From NCBI GenBank assembly GCA_009746045.1, contig RPFO01002300.1, positions 40,001-65,000 on the forward strand: a DNA stretch of 25,000 bases, written 5' to 3'. Shown here in pieces: positions 8,721 through 17,610 of the stretch; within the stretch, counting starts at the first letter, position 1, and every line of letters starts with the position of its first letter. This stretch comes from Mesostigma viride. Lineage: Eukaryota > Streptophyta > Mesostigmatophyceae > Mesostigmatales > Mesostigmataceae. The notes beneath the pieces are model-generated. The model was not told the DNA's origin. It searched no databases and saw nothing but the letters and a program-made list of their open reading frames with translations. The position numbers and the translations under genes were made by a program.

Positions 8721-11139
8721 TCAGGTCGGGAGGTCGCCTTGCACGTACGGGCAGCTGGTGTCCAGCATGTCAGATCCCGATTCCAGCAGGCCATCCGACG
8801 CCAGGTGCACCCGGCCCCGGTGCTCGCTCCCCTTGAACACGCCGACGGTCCCCCCATGCTCCACCCACGATTGCGGCAGCTCGACGATCTTGATCGTGTC
8901 GCGCCAGTAGTGGTAGGAGACGGCAAACCCGGCCGGCGTCGCCATGATTTCCACGTTGGAGTAGCTGGGGCCGAGCTGCGCGTCATGCGGTGGGGGCCAA
9001 AATGGCCATGGGGCGAAATGGGGGCAGTTGCATGCACAAACAAGAGGTTGGGAGGGGGGCAGGTCGCATGAATGGGGAGGATGCATATAAGAGGGGCAGG
9101 ATTGGCGGACAACATGGTGGGTTGGTTGAGTGGCAGGTAGGGGCAGGTGGGTCGATGGATGGGGAGGGAGGGAGGGAGGGAGGGAGGGAGGAGGAGGGAG
9201 GGAGGGAGGGAGGGAGGGAGGGAGGGAGGGAGGGAGGGAGGGAGGGAGGGAGGGAGGGAGGGAGGGAGGGAGGGAGGGAGGGAGGGAGGGAGGGAGGGAG
9301 GGAGGGAGGGAGGGAGGGAGGGAGGGAGGGAGGGAGGGAGAGACCATTGAGGCATGCTGGTGCTGTGAGGCAACGCTCATTAAGCGATACCAGGATTTCT
9401 TTCGCACACACGCGCCTTCGTTCTCTATATAAAATTTAACCAACCAAAAGGCCGTTGCCGCAGAAAATATTAGGAGAGTATTAGTATTAGTATAAATGGA
9501 ACCAATGTGTTAGTATTAGTACAAATGGAACCAATGTATTAGTACAAATGGAACCAATGTGTTAGTACAAATGGAACCAATGTGTTAGTAACGGTCACAA
9601 CAAAAGCGCCCCCCCCCCCCCCCCCCAAAAAAAAAAAAGGAACATTTGCAGCTAGCTGTTGCATGCCGTTGGGCACCCACACGTGCCACCCCTAATAATG
9701 CCACCCCTACTCATGCCAACCCTAATAATTCCAACCCTACTCATGCCAACCCTAAAAATGCCACCCCTAATAATACCAAGCACTTTGAAGGTATTTCTCA
9801 CCTGGCCTGGCCCACCAGCTGCGGCATGAGCCAGGGGCTGCCCATCGTTATGAAAATCACGACTACACCACGAATCATAGCCTCAACTGAATGTAAGAAA
9901 AGACATTGAGGCGAATCATTACAAGCCACAATCATCCATATGTAAAAGCTGATAAGTAAAAGCACTCGCAGCCTCGCAAGCACTCACCTGCGCAGGGACC
10001 CGCGGCACAAGTGACCGGGCGACCCCTCTACCCCATAATCACATTTAAAATCAGGAGCGTGATCTAAGCCCCAAACCCAAAACCCTTAGCCCTAAACCAG
10101 GATCGTAATCTCACACCCACCTGGCCCGGCAGCCGCGGCATGAGCGAGCAGTCAACCACCCCCCCCGGCTCCACGTCCCTCACGAACGGCCACGTGGCGC
10201 CATGGTCCAGCGAGAGCGCAACGCTGAGCGGCCACCCCTTGGCCGGCTGTGTGTCCAGCCCCCCCGGGTGCACGCTGTTCACAAACACGGCGGCGATCAC
10301 ATTCGTCTCCCGCAGCAACGCCATGCGGAGGCCGTACGCGAAGCGAGGGAGCGAGGTCATCCCCGGGCGTGTCCACGTCTTGCCGCCGTCGGGGGACCGG
10401 CTCTGGTGCAAGTACATGCTGCGCATGGCGGGGAACACGGCGAACACGGACTTGTCCTCCAGCGTGATGATTGCTGGATTCGACCGCATCCACCCGGGCA
10501 GGACCACCCCCCCGGTGTTCTCGTGGCCGCTGCCTAGGTCCGTGACCGGCTTGTTCAGGTCGAGCACGGTGCCCATCTTGCCAGGGAAGAGGAAGACCGA
10601 GGTGGGGGTCACCAGCACGGTGGCGGCGGCGTTGCCGGCGCCGACCCACTCATTGTGGTTCTCGGCGAGCGTGACGGGGAGCCCCCAGTTCACCCCCCCG
10701 TCGCGCGACGTCATCATCAGCGTCATCGGCGGCTCGCTATCCGACGGCAGCCACTTGAACGCGAGCAGCAGCTCCCCGTGGGCCTCGTCGTTGAGGATCG
10801 TGGGCGAGAGGATGATGCTGCCGACGCGGCGAGACACGATGGGGAATGGCGTGCTCCATTTGACGGAGCCGCGGGGGAGTACGGATGCCAGCAGAAGCGG
10901 TCGAGCGCCCGAGGACAGACTAGTCCACACGATGATCTCGCCAAACTCACCGCCGGCCGACACGATCACAGGCTCATAGTCCTCGATCGCGCGCGCGCAC
11001 ACGGCGGGGCAGCCGTCGTGCTCGTATCGCGACCGACCGGGGATGGCCGAGAGCGGGTTGCCCCCGCCGCGCAGGTGGACTGACGCGCCGTGCGCGACCG
11101 AGGGGGCCGCGTCGCCCTGCGCCACAAGGGGGTGCTCAC
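8721..11139 (-). CDS. Sialidase-like (BNR / Asp-box) protein, two exons, N-terminus missing
   Basis: Exon A ends at 10121 with a CAG|GTGGGT donor. Exon B is 8975-8721, entered after a GCGCAG acceptor and ending in TGA at 8723-8721. Both junctions are phase 0, so the frame runs LMPRLPGQ|LGPSYSNVEIMAT. Exon A carries three Asp boxes: SRDGGVNW (10708-10685), SPDGGKTW (10396-10373) and SLDHGATW (10213-10190). Exon B supplies the usual last strand, YSNVEIMATPAGFAVSYHYW then DTIKIVEL, matching the SYPA...VTYTY..R.IKHV end of BNR_2 sialidase-fold proteins. The blades before it (SPTILNDEAHGELLLAF, SNPAIITLEDKSVFAVFPAM) also fit, so a complete beta-propeller of about 400 residues is present. Exon A starts after an AG at 11141-11140 or 11118-11117. 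The frame upstream offers only GTG at 11155 and no signal peptide, so an upstream exon is needed. The family includes glycan hydrolases; the catalytic residues cannot be assigned here, so the substrate is unknown. Confidence 0.75.
9161..9341. repeat. GGGA tetranucleotide microsatellite
   Basis: About 44 units of GGGA on the plus strand, with one GGAGGAGG interruption near 9187-9196. Polypurine/polypyrimidine with regular G runs: it can form G-quadruplex or triplex. It lies near the 3' splice site of the intron. On the minus strand it reads as PPSL repeats, which I do not take as protein. Confidence 0.95.
9481..9590. repeat. 23-bp minisatellite, four copies
   Basis: The unit TTAGTACAAATGGAACCAAT plus GTG is present four times, with an extra TTAGTA hexamer before the first two copies. 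The copies are almost identical (a T/C and a G/A difference), so the expansion is recent. Intronic. Confidence 0.9.
9609..9638. repeat. Poly-C(18) followed by poly-A(12)
   Basis: An uninterrupted run of 18 C adjoins 12 A on the plus strand (poly-T then poly-G on the transcript strand). The length may be unreliable, as such runs are error-prone in sequencing. Confidence 0.9.
9684..9773. repeat. 15-bp minisatellite, six copies
   Basis: Six 15-bp units of the form TGCCAMCCCTAMTMA follow one another without gaps; units ending ATAA and CTCA alternate in the first four, hinting at a 30-bp higher-order unit. CCCTAA inside the unit recalls telomere repeats but the period does not fit. Confidence 0.85.
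9804..9888 (-). pseudogene. Copy of the exon-A 3' end inside the intron (pseudo-exon)
   Basis: On the minus strand CTCATGCCGCAGCTG, then GGGCCAGGCCAG and GTGAGA, mirrors the genuine exon A end (CTCATGCCGCGGCTG, CCGGGCCAG, GTGGGT). It would encode WLMPQLVGQA beside the true SLMPRLPGQ. Upstream lies a strong acceptor-like TTTCTTACATTCAG (ending at 9888), giving an 85-nt potential exon. That length is not a multiple of three and would break the phase-0 frame if included. It is most simply a partial duplication of the junction, or an alternative or poison exon. Confidence 0.45.
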
Positions 11140-11576
11140 CTGCGTGAGAGCACACGGGATGTGTGGGCAGGGTGGGTACGTGGCGTTTGTTTGCAGGCTC
11201 GGTTGGCAGATTCAGGTTTCCAAATGGGGTGTGCGAAGGGGAATATCTCCAAAGTCACTCCATTCCCCCATCCCGCCGTCCCGCCATTCACCCCTCCCGT
11301 TTCCTGGGCCATTCATCCAAGCCATCAATGCATCGGCCCCATATACCCGCCGCCACTGGCCCCGCAAAGCCGTGGTGCTGCGCCGCTGCTTGGTGGTTTA
11401 CAGCGTAAAAGATAGGCACCAAGCTTCTTGATGATATAACCCTTGCGCGTGACGGGTGTTCTAGTCTAGCGTGCCAGTAGCGGTAGTGTAAACAAGTCTA
11501 CACAGTTTAAATTGATCTCTCTTTTGAACGACGACTTTCATGAGATAATTGCTTCTCAAAGTAGAAATCGGTTCAT

Positions 11577-11840
11577 TCCATGTAAACTAGTACATTAAGA
11601 ACACTGACATTTTGAGCCCATGTAAGGTACTAGTACATTAAGAACCCTGCTACATTGAGCCGATGTAAGGTACCAGTACATTAAGTACCCTGCTACATTG
11701 AGCCGATGTAAGGTACCAGTACATTAAGTACCCTGCTACATTGAGCCCATGTAAGGTACTAGTACATTAAGAACCCTGCTACATTGAGCCGATGTAAGGT
11801 ACCAGTACATTAAGTACCCTGCTACATTGAGCCCATGTCA
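11577..11840. repeat. 43-bp minisatellite, about six copies
   Basis: The unit starts TACATTGAGCCGATGTAAGG and continues TACCAGTACATTAAGTACCC plus TGC. Copies differ mainly at CCGATG/CCCATG, TACCAG/TACTAG and AGTACC/AGAACC. These variants recur in a patterned way, as expected from unequal exchange of multi-unit blocks. The first copy (11577-11620) is the most diverged. Confidence 0.9.
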
Positions 11841-12243
11841 GGTCAACATGACCCTAGGCGTGCCACGGCCCCCAACAAAACAAAGCAGCCAATGGGGCCC
11901 CCCTGCCCCTGGCCCAAATGGCAGGGCATGCGTGGCCACATTTTCAGGGCACAGGTTCACCATTATTGTTATTAATATTTATTATTATTACTGCACTAGT
12001 AAATTTTACCGCCCGGGGCATGGGGCCGGCCGCATACCTGCCATGCTGTCCTGGATTCCGAGCGCCACCACCTGGGCCACCTGGGGGGGCCCGTTGACGG
12101 CATTGGAACGGGGCTGGTACACGCCCGTGGCCTGTCACCCCTCACCGGCACAACGTGAAGGACAAGGCAAGACAAGCAGGGAAAAACAATAGGTAAAGGC
12201 AAGAGTTAAACGAAACACAAACAGGCACCCCCAGTGGAATCGC

Positions 12244-12378
12244 GATGGTGGGGTGGGATGGTGGGGTGGGATGGTGGGGTAGGATGGTGGGGTGGGATGG
12301 TGGGGTAGGATGGTGGGGTGGGATGGTGGGGTGGGATGGTGGGGTGGGATGGTGGGGAGGGATGGTGGGGTAGGATGG
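12244..12378. repeat. 13-bp G-rich minisatellite, about ten copies
   Basis: The unit GATGGTGGGGTGG (with GGTAG variants) is repeated about ten times. On the minus strand it reads as a Pro/His/Thr-rich frame; composition alone explains this. Confidence 0.9.
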
Positions 12379-12416
12379 CCACCATGAAGCAAGAGAGAGG
12401 GACTGGAAAAGCGGAG

Positions 12417-12565
12417 GACGGGGGACGGGGGACAGGGGACGGGGGACGGGGGACGGGGGACGGGGGACGGGGGACGGGGGACGGGGGACGGGGGACGGGG
12501 GACGGGGGACGGGGGACGGGGGACGGGGGACGGGGGACGGGGGACGGGGGACGGGGGACGGGGGA
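12417..12565. repeat. Heptanucleotide GACGGGG array, about 21 copies
   Basis: GACGGGG (G runs of five with AC between) is repeated about 21 times with a single visible variant (ACAGGGG near 12431). G5 runs every 7 bp on the plus strand make it a strong G-quadruplex candidate. All three minus-strand frames give the same PVPRPPS heptad, which would not signal a real protein. Confidence 0.95.
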
Positions 12566-13202
12566 TCGAGCCTGCCTCCGGATCCATACTAGAACAAGTG
12601 CAAAAGTCCAGCACAACCGCGCTACATGCTGATGAAGTGCTGGTCATGATGGTCATACGAGCTTCCTTCCCCGCCATGTTCGGGCCCCCCCCCATGCACT
12701 CGTGCCGGTTAGCAACCTAGTTAACTACAATAATCTTTTACCACGACCACATAAACAGGCCCATGACTGCCGCTTCACGGGGCACCTCCACTCTCGCTTT
12801 TCCGCCCGGCAGGCGTACAGGTCTCTGACGCCACTCAGCCATCGCCAGCCTAACAACCGTTCGTCCCGCGCCCTCACTAGGGAGGGTCCACAATAGACGC
12901 CACACTACACGCCACCGTAAACGCCAGGCACGCACGACACGCCACCGTAAGCGCCAGGCACGCACAACACGCCATGGCAAACGCCAGGCACAGATTAAAC
13001 GCGCGTCAATCGACCAGTTGGGCGATTCCACCCAGACACTGCTACGGTCACGTTTCCGCCAGGGCTAGAGCGATGTGTCAAGACACGAGGGAGTGAACGG
13101 GACCGCTCTGGAGCATGGCAACTCTGTAACAAAGTAGACGCTGGCGGCACAGTGCCTGCCCCTGCCCCAGCAGGCCACGTCCCATGCTGTCACCCCGGAG
13201 CA

Positions 13203-13580
13203 GGCACACGGAAGTATACAACAAAAACACTGTATGTAACAGGCACACGGAAGTATACAACAAAAACACTGTATGTAACAGGCACATGGAAGTATACAAC
13301 AAAAACACTGTATGTAACAGGCACACGGAAGTATACAACAAAAACACTGTATGTAACAGGCACACGGAAGTATACAACAAAAACACTGTATGTAACAGGC
13401 ACATGGAAGTATACAACAAAAACACTGTATGTAACAGGCACATGGAAGTATACAACAAAAACACTGTATGTAACAGGCACACGGAAGTATACAACAAAAA
13501 CACAGTATGTAACAGGCACATGGAAGTATACAACAAAAACACTGTATGTAACAGGCACACGGAAGTATACAACAAAAACC
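13203..13580. repeat. 39-bp minisatellite, ten copies
   Basis: Units begin at 13203 and every 39 bp after it up to 13554; the last is partial. Each reads GGCACACGGAAGTATACAAC, AAAAACACTGTATGTAACA. The copies differ almost only by C/T in CACACGG/CACATGG and one T/A (13504). No unique spacers lie between units. As 39 is divisible by three, frames on both strands stay open through the array; the homogeneity argues for recent expansion rather than selection on protein. Confidence 0.95.
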
Positions 13581-13718
13581 ATAAGTAAAAAATGATGGCG
13601 ATGATGACGATGACAACGTTGATAGAACAAGAACAACGACGACAGCAGTCATGAAAATCATCGTGGTGGCAACATGCCAGGGCCACTTCCCCCCCGCGCC
13701 CTTTGCTTACGACGTACC

Positions 13719-14927
13719 CTAGATAACCACAATAATGATAGTATCATGGTCATGGCGACATGGATCATATAATTGATAGTCATTCTGGCGCCAACCCACC
13801 GACGCATCGCACCCCTCGCGCTTCCACGTGAGCAGCTGCCTCAGATCTGCGCACCCAAACACCTCCGCCTGGTTATACTCCCTTTCCCGCTCCTCCTCCT
13901 CACTCAGGAACACATGGTTCGTCGACCCGACCTCGCTATCCTCGTCGCCCTCCAGACCACCACCACCGCCGCCATCATCATCACCCCCCCTCCGCCGGTA
14001 CCGCAGCCGCGACCGCCGCAGCTCTTCCTCTGCCGACGCCGCCATGTCCGCCAGCTGTCCGCTGATCAGCCCGTCCCCTCCCCCGCCCGCGTGGTGGTGG
14101 GGAATACCGTGAATCGCCTCGATAGCGCTCTCCTCGACGCCCGCCGTAAAGCTCGCCTTGCTCTGCATGTAAAAGTCACTGAAGCGCTGGTCGACCGGGG
14201 CGCCTTCCCAGCCGGACGCCAGCGTCTCCGCAGACATCGCCGGGTGAGCGGACGCCGGCGCGTGCGTCGCCGGAGGACCTGCGTCGCTCAGCTGGGCCTC
14301 GTCGGCGTGCCGCACGCCAGCACCGTGGCCACCGTGGCGAGCACTCGTCGCGTCCCCGCCGCCGCTGTCCCGATGCAGGAGGTGTTGGAACTCGCTCACC
14401 ACAAACGGGGCCAGTCGGAACGGGTTACGGTTCGAGTGGGACGCATGGTGGGGGTGCTCCGCCGGACTGTGACGGGGCAGCGGTGCTGGATGAGCTGGAA
14501 CGGGGGAGCTGGACTCGGCAGGGCCGCCGACGTTTTCGGATGTCGGCAATGGAGGCTCGGGGAGGCGGTACCCCATGACGTTTTTTGAGACCCTGGCCGT
14601 GGGATGCCAGACGCGGCCAAATCCCCAATCGCCCTCCGTTGCCACCTTTCGGACCACTCCTCCGGCGACGTTCAGGTTCAAATCTCGCTCCGCTCGGTCC
14701 GCTCTGTTGACTCTCACATTCGAGGGAACGAGGTCGGCTGTGTCTGTCCAGCTTCGCCCGAAGCCCCAGTCGCCATCGGTGGCTTTGCGTACTATGCCGC
14801 TCGGTACCGGAAGGTCAGTTGCCCCCGGCGCCTGCGACCATAGCCATTCCCCGTCCGCAAATATGGGATAGGGCATACATGCCGCGCAGCATAAGACCAG
14901 AAAAAGGACTGTTGTATCTGCCCCCAT
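13719..14927 (-). CDS. Secreted protein of unknown function, or first exon of the sialidase-like gene
   Basis: Open from ATG at 14927 to TAG at 13721-13719 (402 residues). The first ATG in the frame is 14927; the GTG two codons upstream is not a eukaryotic start. Residues 1-24 form a signal peptide (MGADTTVLFLVLCCAACMPY, probable cleavage near IFA/DG). A motif is repeated: GIVRKATDGDWGFGRSW (44-60) and GVVRKVATEGDWGFGRVW (90-107), with a weaker DGEWLWSQ at 25-32. The middle is Pro/His/Ser/Ala-rich and likely disordered, followed by RRRGGDDDGGGGGG and EEEEREREY stretches, then FGCADLRQLLTWKREGCDAS. After that the sequence VGWRQNDYQLYDPC ends in simple-looking TIIIVVI. A GTGGGT donor at 13799, phase 0, would join residue 376 to the sialidase exon at 11116 (phase 0 acceptor GCGCAG) and give 792 residues. 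A TTTTAAA lies about 40 nt upstream of the ATG. I recognise no family for the N-terminal part. Confidence 0.6.
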   Translation of the reverse strand: MGADTTVLFLVLCCAACMPYPIFADGEWLWSQAPGATDLPVPSGIVRKATDGDWGFGRSWTDTADLVPSNVRVNRADRAERDLNLNVAGGVVRKVATEGDWGFGRVWHPTARVSKNVMGYRLPEPPLPTSENVGGPAESSSPVPAHPAPLPRHSPAEHPHHASHSNRNPFRLAPFVVSEFQHLLHRDSGGGDATSARHGGHGAGVRHADEAQLSDAGPPATHAPASAHPAMSAETLASGWEGAPVDQRFSDFYMQSKASFTAGVEESAIEAIHGIPHHHAGGGGDGLISGQLADMAASAEEELRRSRLRYRRRGGDDDGGGGGGLEGDEDSEVGSTNHVFLSEEEEREREYNQAEVFGCADLRQLLTWKREGCDASVGWRQNDYQLYDPCRHDHDTIIIVVI

Positions 14928-15719
14928 CCGCACTCTGCAGCAGCGACCTCCGTTGCCGAGTGACGTTTAAAAGAATGTACTAGGCATGGGCAATCATGTA
15001 GTGAAGTCCGCAACGGCCGTTTCCGTTCAGGTCTCTACCAGCACCATTATGATGTCGTTTGAAGGGACGGGAACCAGACCAGGATACCTGCACTAATTAA
15101 TAATTGTATCCAAACAAGGCAGGATTCTCAAGAGTTGCATGCTTCAGCCGCGACAGTGTCGCTGAGGTGGAAATGCAAACGGCCATGTACAACCACCGAT
15201 TGCGTTTTGTCGCGGAGGTGACATTATAAAACCCAAAGTGTCGGTAAGAATATTTGTCGGGGAATGGTCTCCCCTTTCTCTAGTCGCTATAGATTCGTCG
15301 ATCTTCGTTCACCGTTCAGAGAATCACATCATGTTCACACTCGCCAGTCGCCACTAATGCCCTCGGCCACTAAAGATTCTCTGCTGCCCATGACCCCATG
15401 TGCGGCGTGGGACACAACAACAACAACAACAACTGATGCCAGTTAAGAATTATTAGGATCCAGACCGGTTTCTAAACCCCTCCCTAATTGCATGCACAAT
15501 CGGCATCAACTCAACTCAACTCCCACGGAGTCGACCCACTTGACTCCGGCCACTATAACCGTCTGCTGCCCATGTGCGGCGTGGGATACAACTACAGTAA
15601 CTAAAACTAGAAAAGGGTGTTTCCACTCTTTCCACACTCGACTTCGACTAGGCAAAATCCGGGGCATTTCAGCAAATCTAGGTCGAAACGTGGTCAGACT
15701 AGCGAACTAGGTAAGTAGG
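14928..15719. other. Upstream flank of the signal-peptide ORF; no gene seen
   Basis: Short frames only. This would be the promoter side of the minus-strand gene. It contains a direct duplication (15363-15417 and 15546-15592), listed separately, and a TTTTAAA (minus strand, 14972-14966) that could serve as a TATA-like box. Confidence 0.35.
15363..15592. repeat. Pair of direct repeats plus a CAA microsatellite
   Basis: CTGCTGCCCATG and TGCGGCGTGGGAYACAAC, preceded by CGGCCACTA, occur at 15363-15417 and 15546-15592. The first copy has an extra 8 bp (ACCCCATG, a short duplication). The first copy runs into seven CAA units (15414-15434). The function is unknown. Confidence 0.7.
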
Positions 15720-15855
15720 TACAGTCATTCCCGCGTTAAGTTGCGTTTCTTAAGGTTGCGTTCCCGCGTTAAGTTGCGGCGCCGAAGTTTGGGGGGCGAC
15801 CGCAACTTAAGCATGGAGGCCATCGCAACTTAACGCGGTAATGACTCGATCTGTA
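15720..15855. mobile_element. Foldback unit with Tc1/mariner-like end (left)
   Basis: It starts TA then CAGTCATTCCCGCGTTAAGT (15722 on) and TGCG, and its right arm at 15824-15846 is the near-perfect inverse (CGCAACTTAACGCGGTAATG plus ACT), ending in TGTA. CAGT at the tip with a flanking TA is the pattern of Tc1/mariner-type elements, whose target duplication is TA. Inside, the GTTAAGTTGCG motif is repeated in both orientations. It is too short to encode a transposase, so it is MITE-like. Confidence 0.55.
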
Positions 15856-16552
15856 GGTGTCAGGCCATTTTTGGCCGCACAGGAGGCCATTTTTTGCCAA
15901 GTCCGGACCCGCTACGTGATTTTAGGCGGCAAAATACGCAAGCCCCACTGGCGCGCAAATTTCCCCGCCTGCTGGCTTAGGTGAAAAGCGCGAATGCAAC
16001 CTTACAAACTTATGAGTTTTGCAGCCTGCGGGCTGCGGTACACTATATGAGAATCCACGACCATGCAGGGTCTGTAATTGAGACAACTTGCCGGAAATTA
16101 CCACCATCATGCCGAACTGAATGAATGCACGGCACCACAGAAGGGCAAAGACAAGGTCGTTGAGGCCACAGGCAGTCAGTCTCGCTGCATGTGGCCTCCA
16201 TGCTGATGTTATTATTCTTTACATGCAGGCCATTGACAGTAAATGAAGCTTCCCTCACGACTGTTCCCATGTTTTGTCACAGTCAAACGTGAAGCCGGCT
16301 GGCAACTAAGTGACCCGCCAAAAAGAGAGCCGAAGTCAGAGGGTTAAAACACACATTTGTGGTATAAAACGCAGGCACTGCGTGGCTGCCCACGGCGTGC
16401 GGTTTTGCAGCCCGCCTTTGTCCAAAATATCTGGCCTGGAAAATGGACTTAGGCCGGCTTTGACGCTGCAGATGGATCGGGCTTGACGAGAGCTGTCGAA
16501 TGCCGTATAGAAGTCCGTCAGAGGAGGAGGTGGTGGGCTGCTAGCCTAATTC
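15856..16552. other. No recognisable gene between the two foldback units
   Basis: If the two units are the ends of one transposon, this would be its interior. I see no DDE/D transposase motif and no long frame. GGCCATTTTTGGCC-like repeats lie at 15865-15900. Confidence 0.4.
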
Positions 16553-16633
16553 TACCGTTAAGTTGCGTTCCCGCGTTAAGTTGCGGCGCCAAATTTTAGG
16601 GGGCGATCGCAACTTAACGCGGGAATGACTGTA
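16553..16633. mobile_element. Foldback unit with Tc1/mariner-like end (right)
   Basis: The right arm CGCAACTTAACGCGGGAATG plus ACTG (16608-16631) is followed by TA. It is the exact inverse of 15722-15745. The left arm (CCGTTAAGTTGCG, then TTCCCGCGTTAAGTTGCG) is shortened and lacks the CAGTCATT tip. It is either a second, truncated MITE or the right end of a single 910-bp element bounded by TA at 15720-15721 and 16632-16633. Confidence 0.55.
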
Positions 16634-17610
16634 TCTAAACATAATTACGAGCGTGGTGACGGGAATCGGGATTATCTGCCAGCTAACTGTTAAGTGCGTT
16701 ACAACGTCTCTCTTGCATGGGAGACAGACTAGGGGAGACATTAGGTAATGGATGCTTACATTCACTCACTGTTGAGGCTAGAAAGCCCTTTTGCGAGCTA
16801 GCGTTTTTGCGGGCTGCGGCCGCAATACATGCTAATTTGTCGGGACAGTGAATTCTGGTTAGTATCTGAATAGCTGTTCGCTTCGCTGGCAAAGGGTATC
16901 CTTTTTTGGATAAATACTTCTCTGGGTACGTATTCTCGTAGCAGTCTTTATCACTGACATGACCATAAAAGGGCTAGAATCGGCAAGGGTAAGGCCGCTG
17001 CAAGGCCGGTCGAGCATCTTTGTTCGTTCAGCTCGCCCAGCTCGATGAAGTGCGTGCTGCGCCTAGCACGCAAGGAAAATCCGCCCTGGTGCACTGTACG
17101 TCAAAAGGCAGGGCGAGAATTCCAAGCAGAAGGACCTCCATGACTGAGTGCAATTACTGCGATTGAAATTTCACGGCTTCCGAACCCATGGTGAAGGGAC
17201 ACATGCCCACATCGCCGGTGAAAAGTGAGCAAACGTCCGAGTGTGCGACAAGGTTCCCGAGGATGCAAGGCTGGCCATGCAAGCAGTTTTTCATGGATTG
17301 CAAGTGGCAGAGGATGCGCCACAAGCAGCTCCGGGCAGCTGGGAGCTGGATGAGCCCAATGAGCGGGACGATGGTGATCAGTGCCCGGCGGCGGCGGCAA
17401 ATGTGGACGGTGACAAGGTTAATCTACTGTATTTGTATAGCACGGATAGCATTTGGATTTTGATGCTTTTATGAAGTCTAGAATAAAGTAGTAATGACGT
17501 GCTCTGACAGCTCTCCGGTGCTAGGCTTCCACCCCCGGGCCTGCTCACACTACTGCTTACTTAGTTGATTGTGAACAGTGGACCAAACAATGCCGGTGAT
17601 TGGCCCTTAT
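16634..17610. other. No assigned gene; weak open frame 17229-17474 (plus)
   Basis: A plus-strand frame open from 17229 reads VCDKVPEDARLAMQAVFHGL, then an acidic EDAPQAAPGSWELDEPNERD DG-type stretch, to a TGA or TAA near 17474. It has no ATG at the start of the open stretch and matches no family I recognise. An acidic tail like this could be a last exon, but no clear acceptor precedes it. Confidence 0.25.

Larger units (their letters stand above)
8976..10120 (-). other. Intron of the sialidase-like gene, filled with simple repeats
   Basis: The borders are GTGGGT at the 5' end (10120) and GCGCAG at the 3' end (8976). Both flanks are phase 0, and the encoded fold is continuous only if this 1,145-bp stretch is removed. 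It contains in turn (plus-strand coordinates) a GGGA array, a 23-bp minisatellite, a C18/A12 run, a 15-bp minisatellite and a copy of the donor junction, each listed separately. Some of these repeats keep long open frames that would look like Pro/Ser/Leu-rich protein. Confidence 0.65.
11140..13718. other. Possible large intron or intergenic stretch dominated by minisatellites
   Basis: Between the sialidase exon A and the upstream signal-peptide ORF no other coding signal is apparent. The stretch holds four unrelated tandem arrays (43, 13, 7 and 39 bp units), described separately, covering roughly a third of it. If the two ORFs are one gene this is an intron of about 2.7 kb (13799-11117 in the favoured model); otherwise it contains the sialidase gene's own missing first exon and promoter, which I could not find. 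Confidence 0.45.

Noticed and set aside
8983-9443. Pro/Ser/Leu repeat proteins on the minus strand and Gly/Arg/Glu repeats on the plus strand
   Set aside because: They are products of the GGGA array within the intron; the real coding part ends at the 8975 splice acceptor.
10067-10100. Interstitial plant-type telomere (CCCTAAA-like) sequence
   Set aside because: Only one or two degenerate units (CCCTTAG, CCCTAAA) are present; too few to call.
10064-10120. C-terminal extension VGVRLRSWFRAKGFGFGA of the sialidase exon
   Set aside because: It lies beyond a good CAG|GTGGGT donor, and the fold needs the YSNVEIM...IKIVEL strand supplied by the exon at 8975-8721.
10140-10979. 279-codon open frame on the plus strand
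   Set aside because: It is antisense to the sialidase exon; the minus strand has three Asp boxes and matches the fold throughout.
11153-11155. GTG as the start of the sialidase-like protein
   Set aside because: GTG is not a normal nuclear start codon, and the stretch after it looks like an intron 3' end (CTCTCACGCAG).
13203-13580. CRISPR-like array
   Set aside because: The 39-bp units abut with no unique spacers, and the context is eukaryotic; it is a minisatellite.
13773-14588. 271-codon open frame on the plus strand
   Set aside because: It is antisense to the signal-peptide ORF; GC-rich DNA keeps the opposite frame open, and it shows no domain.
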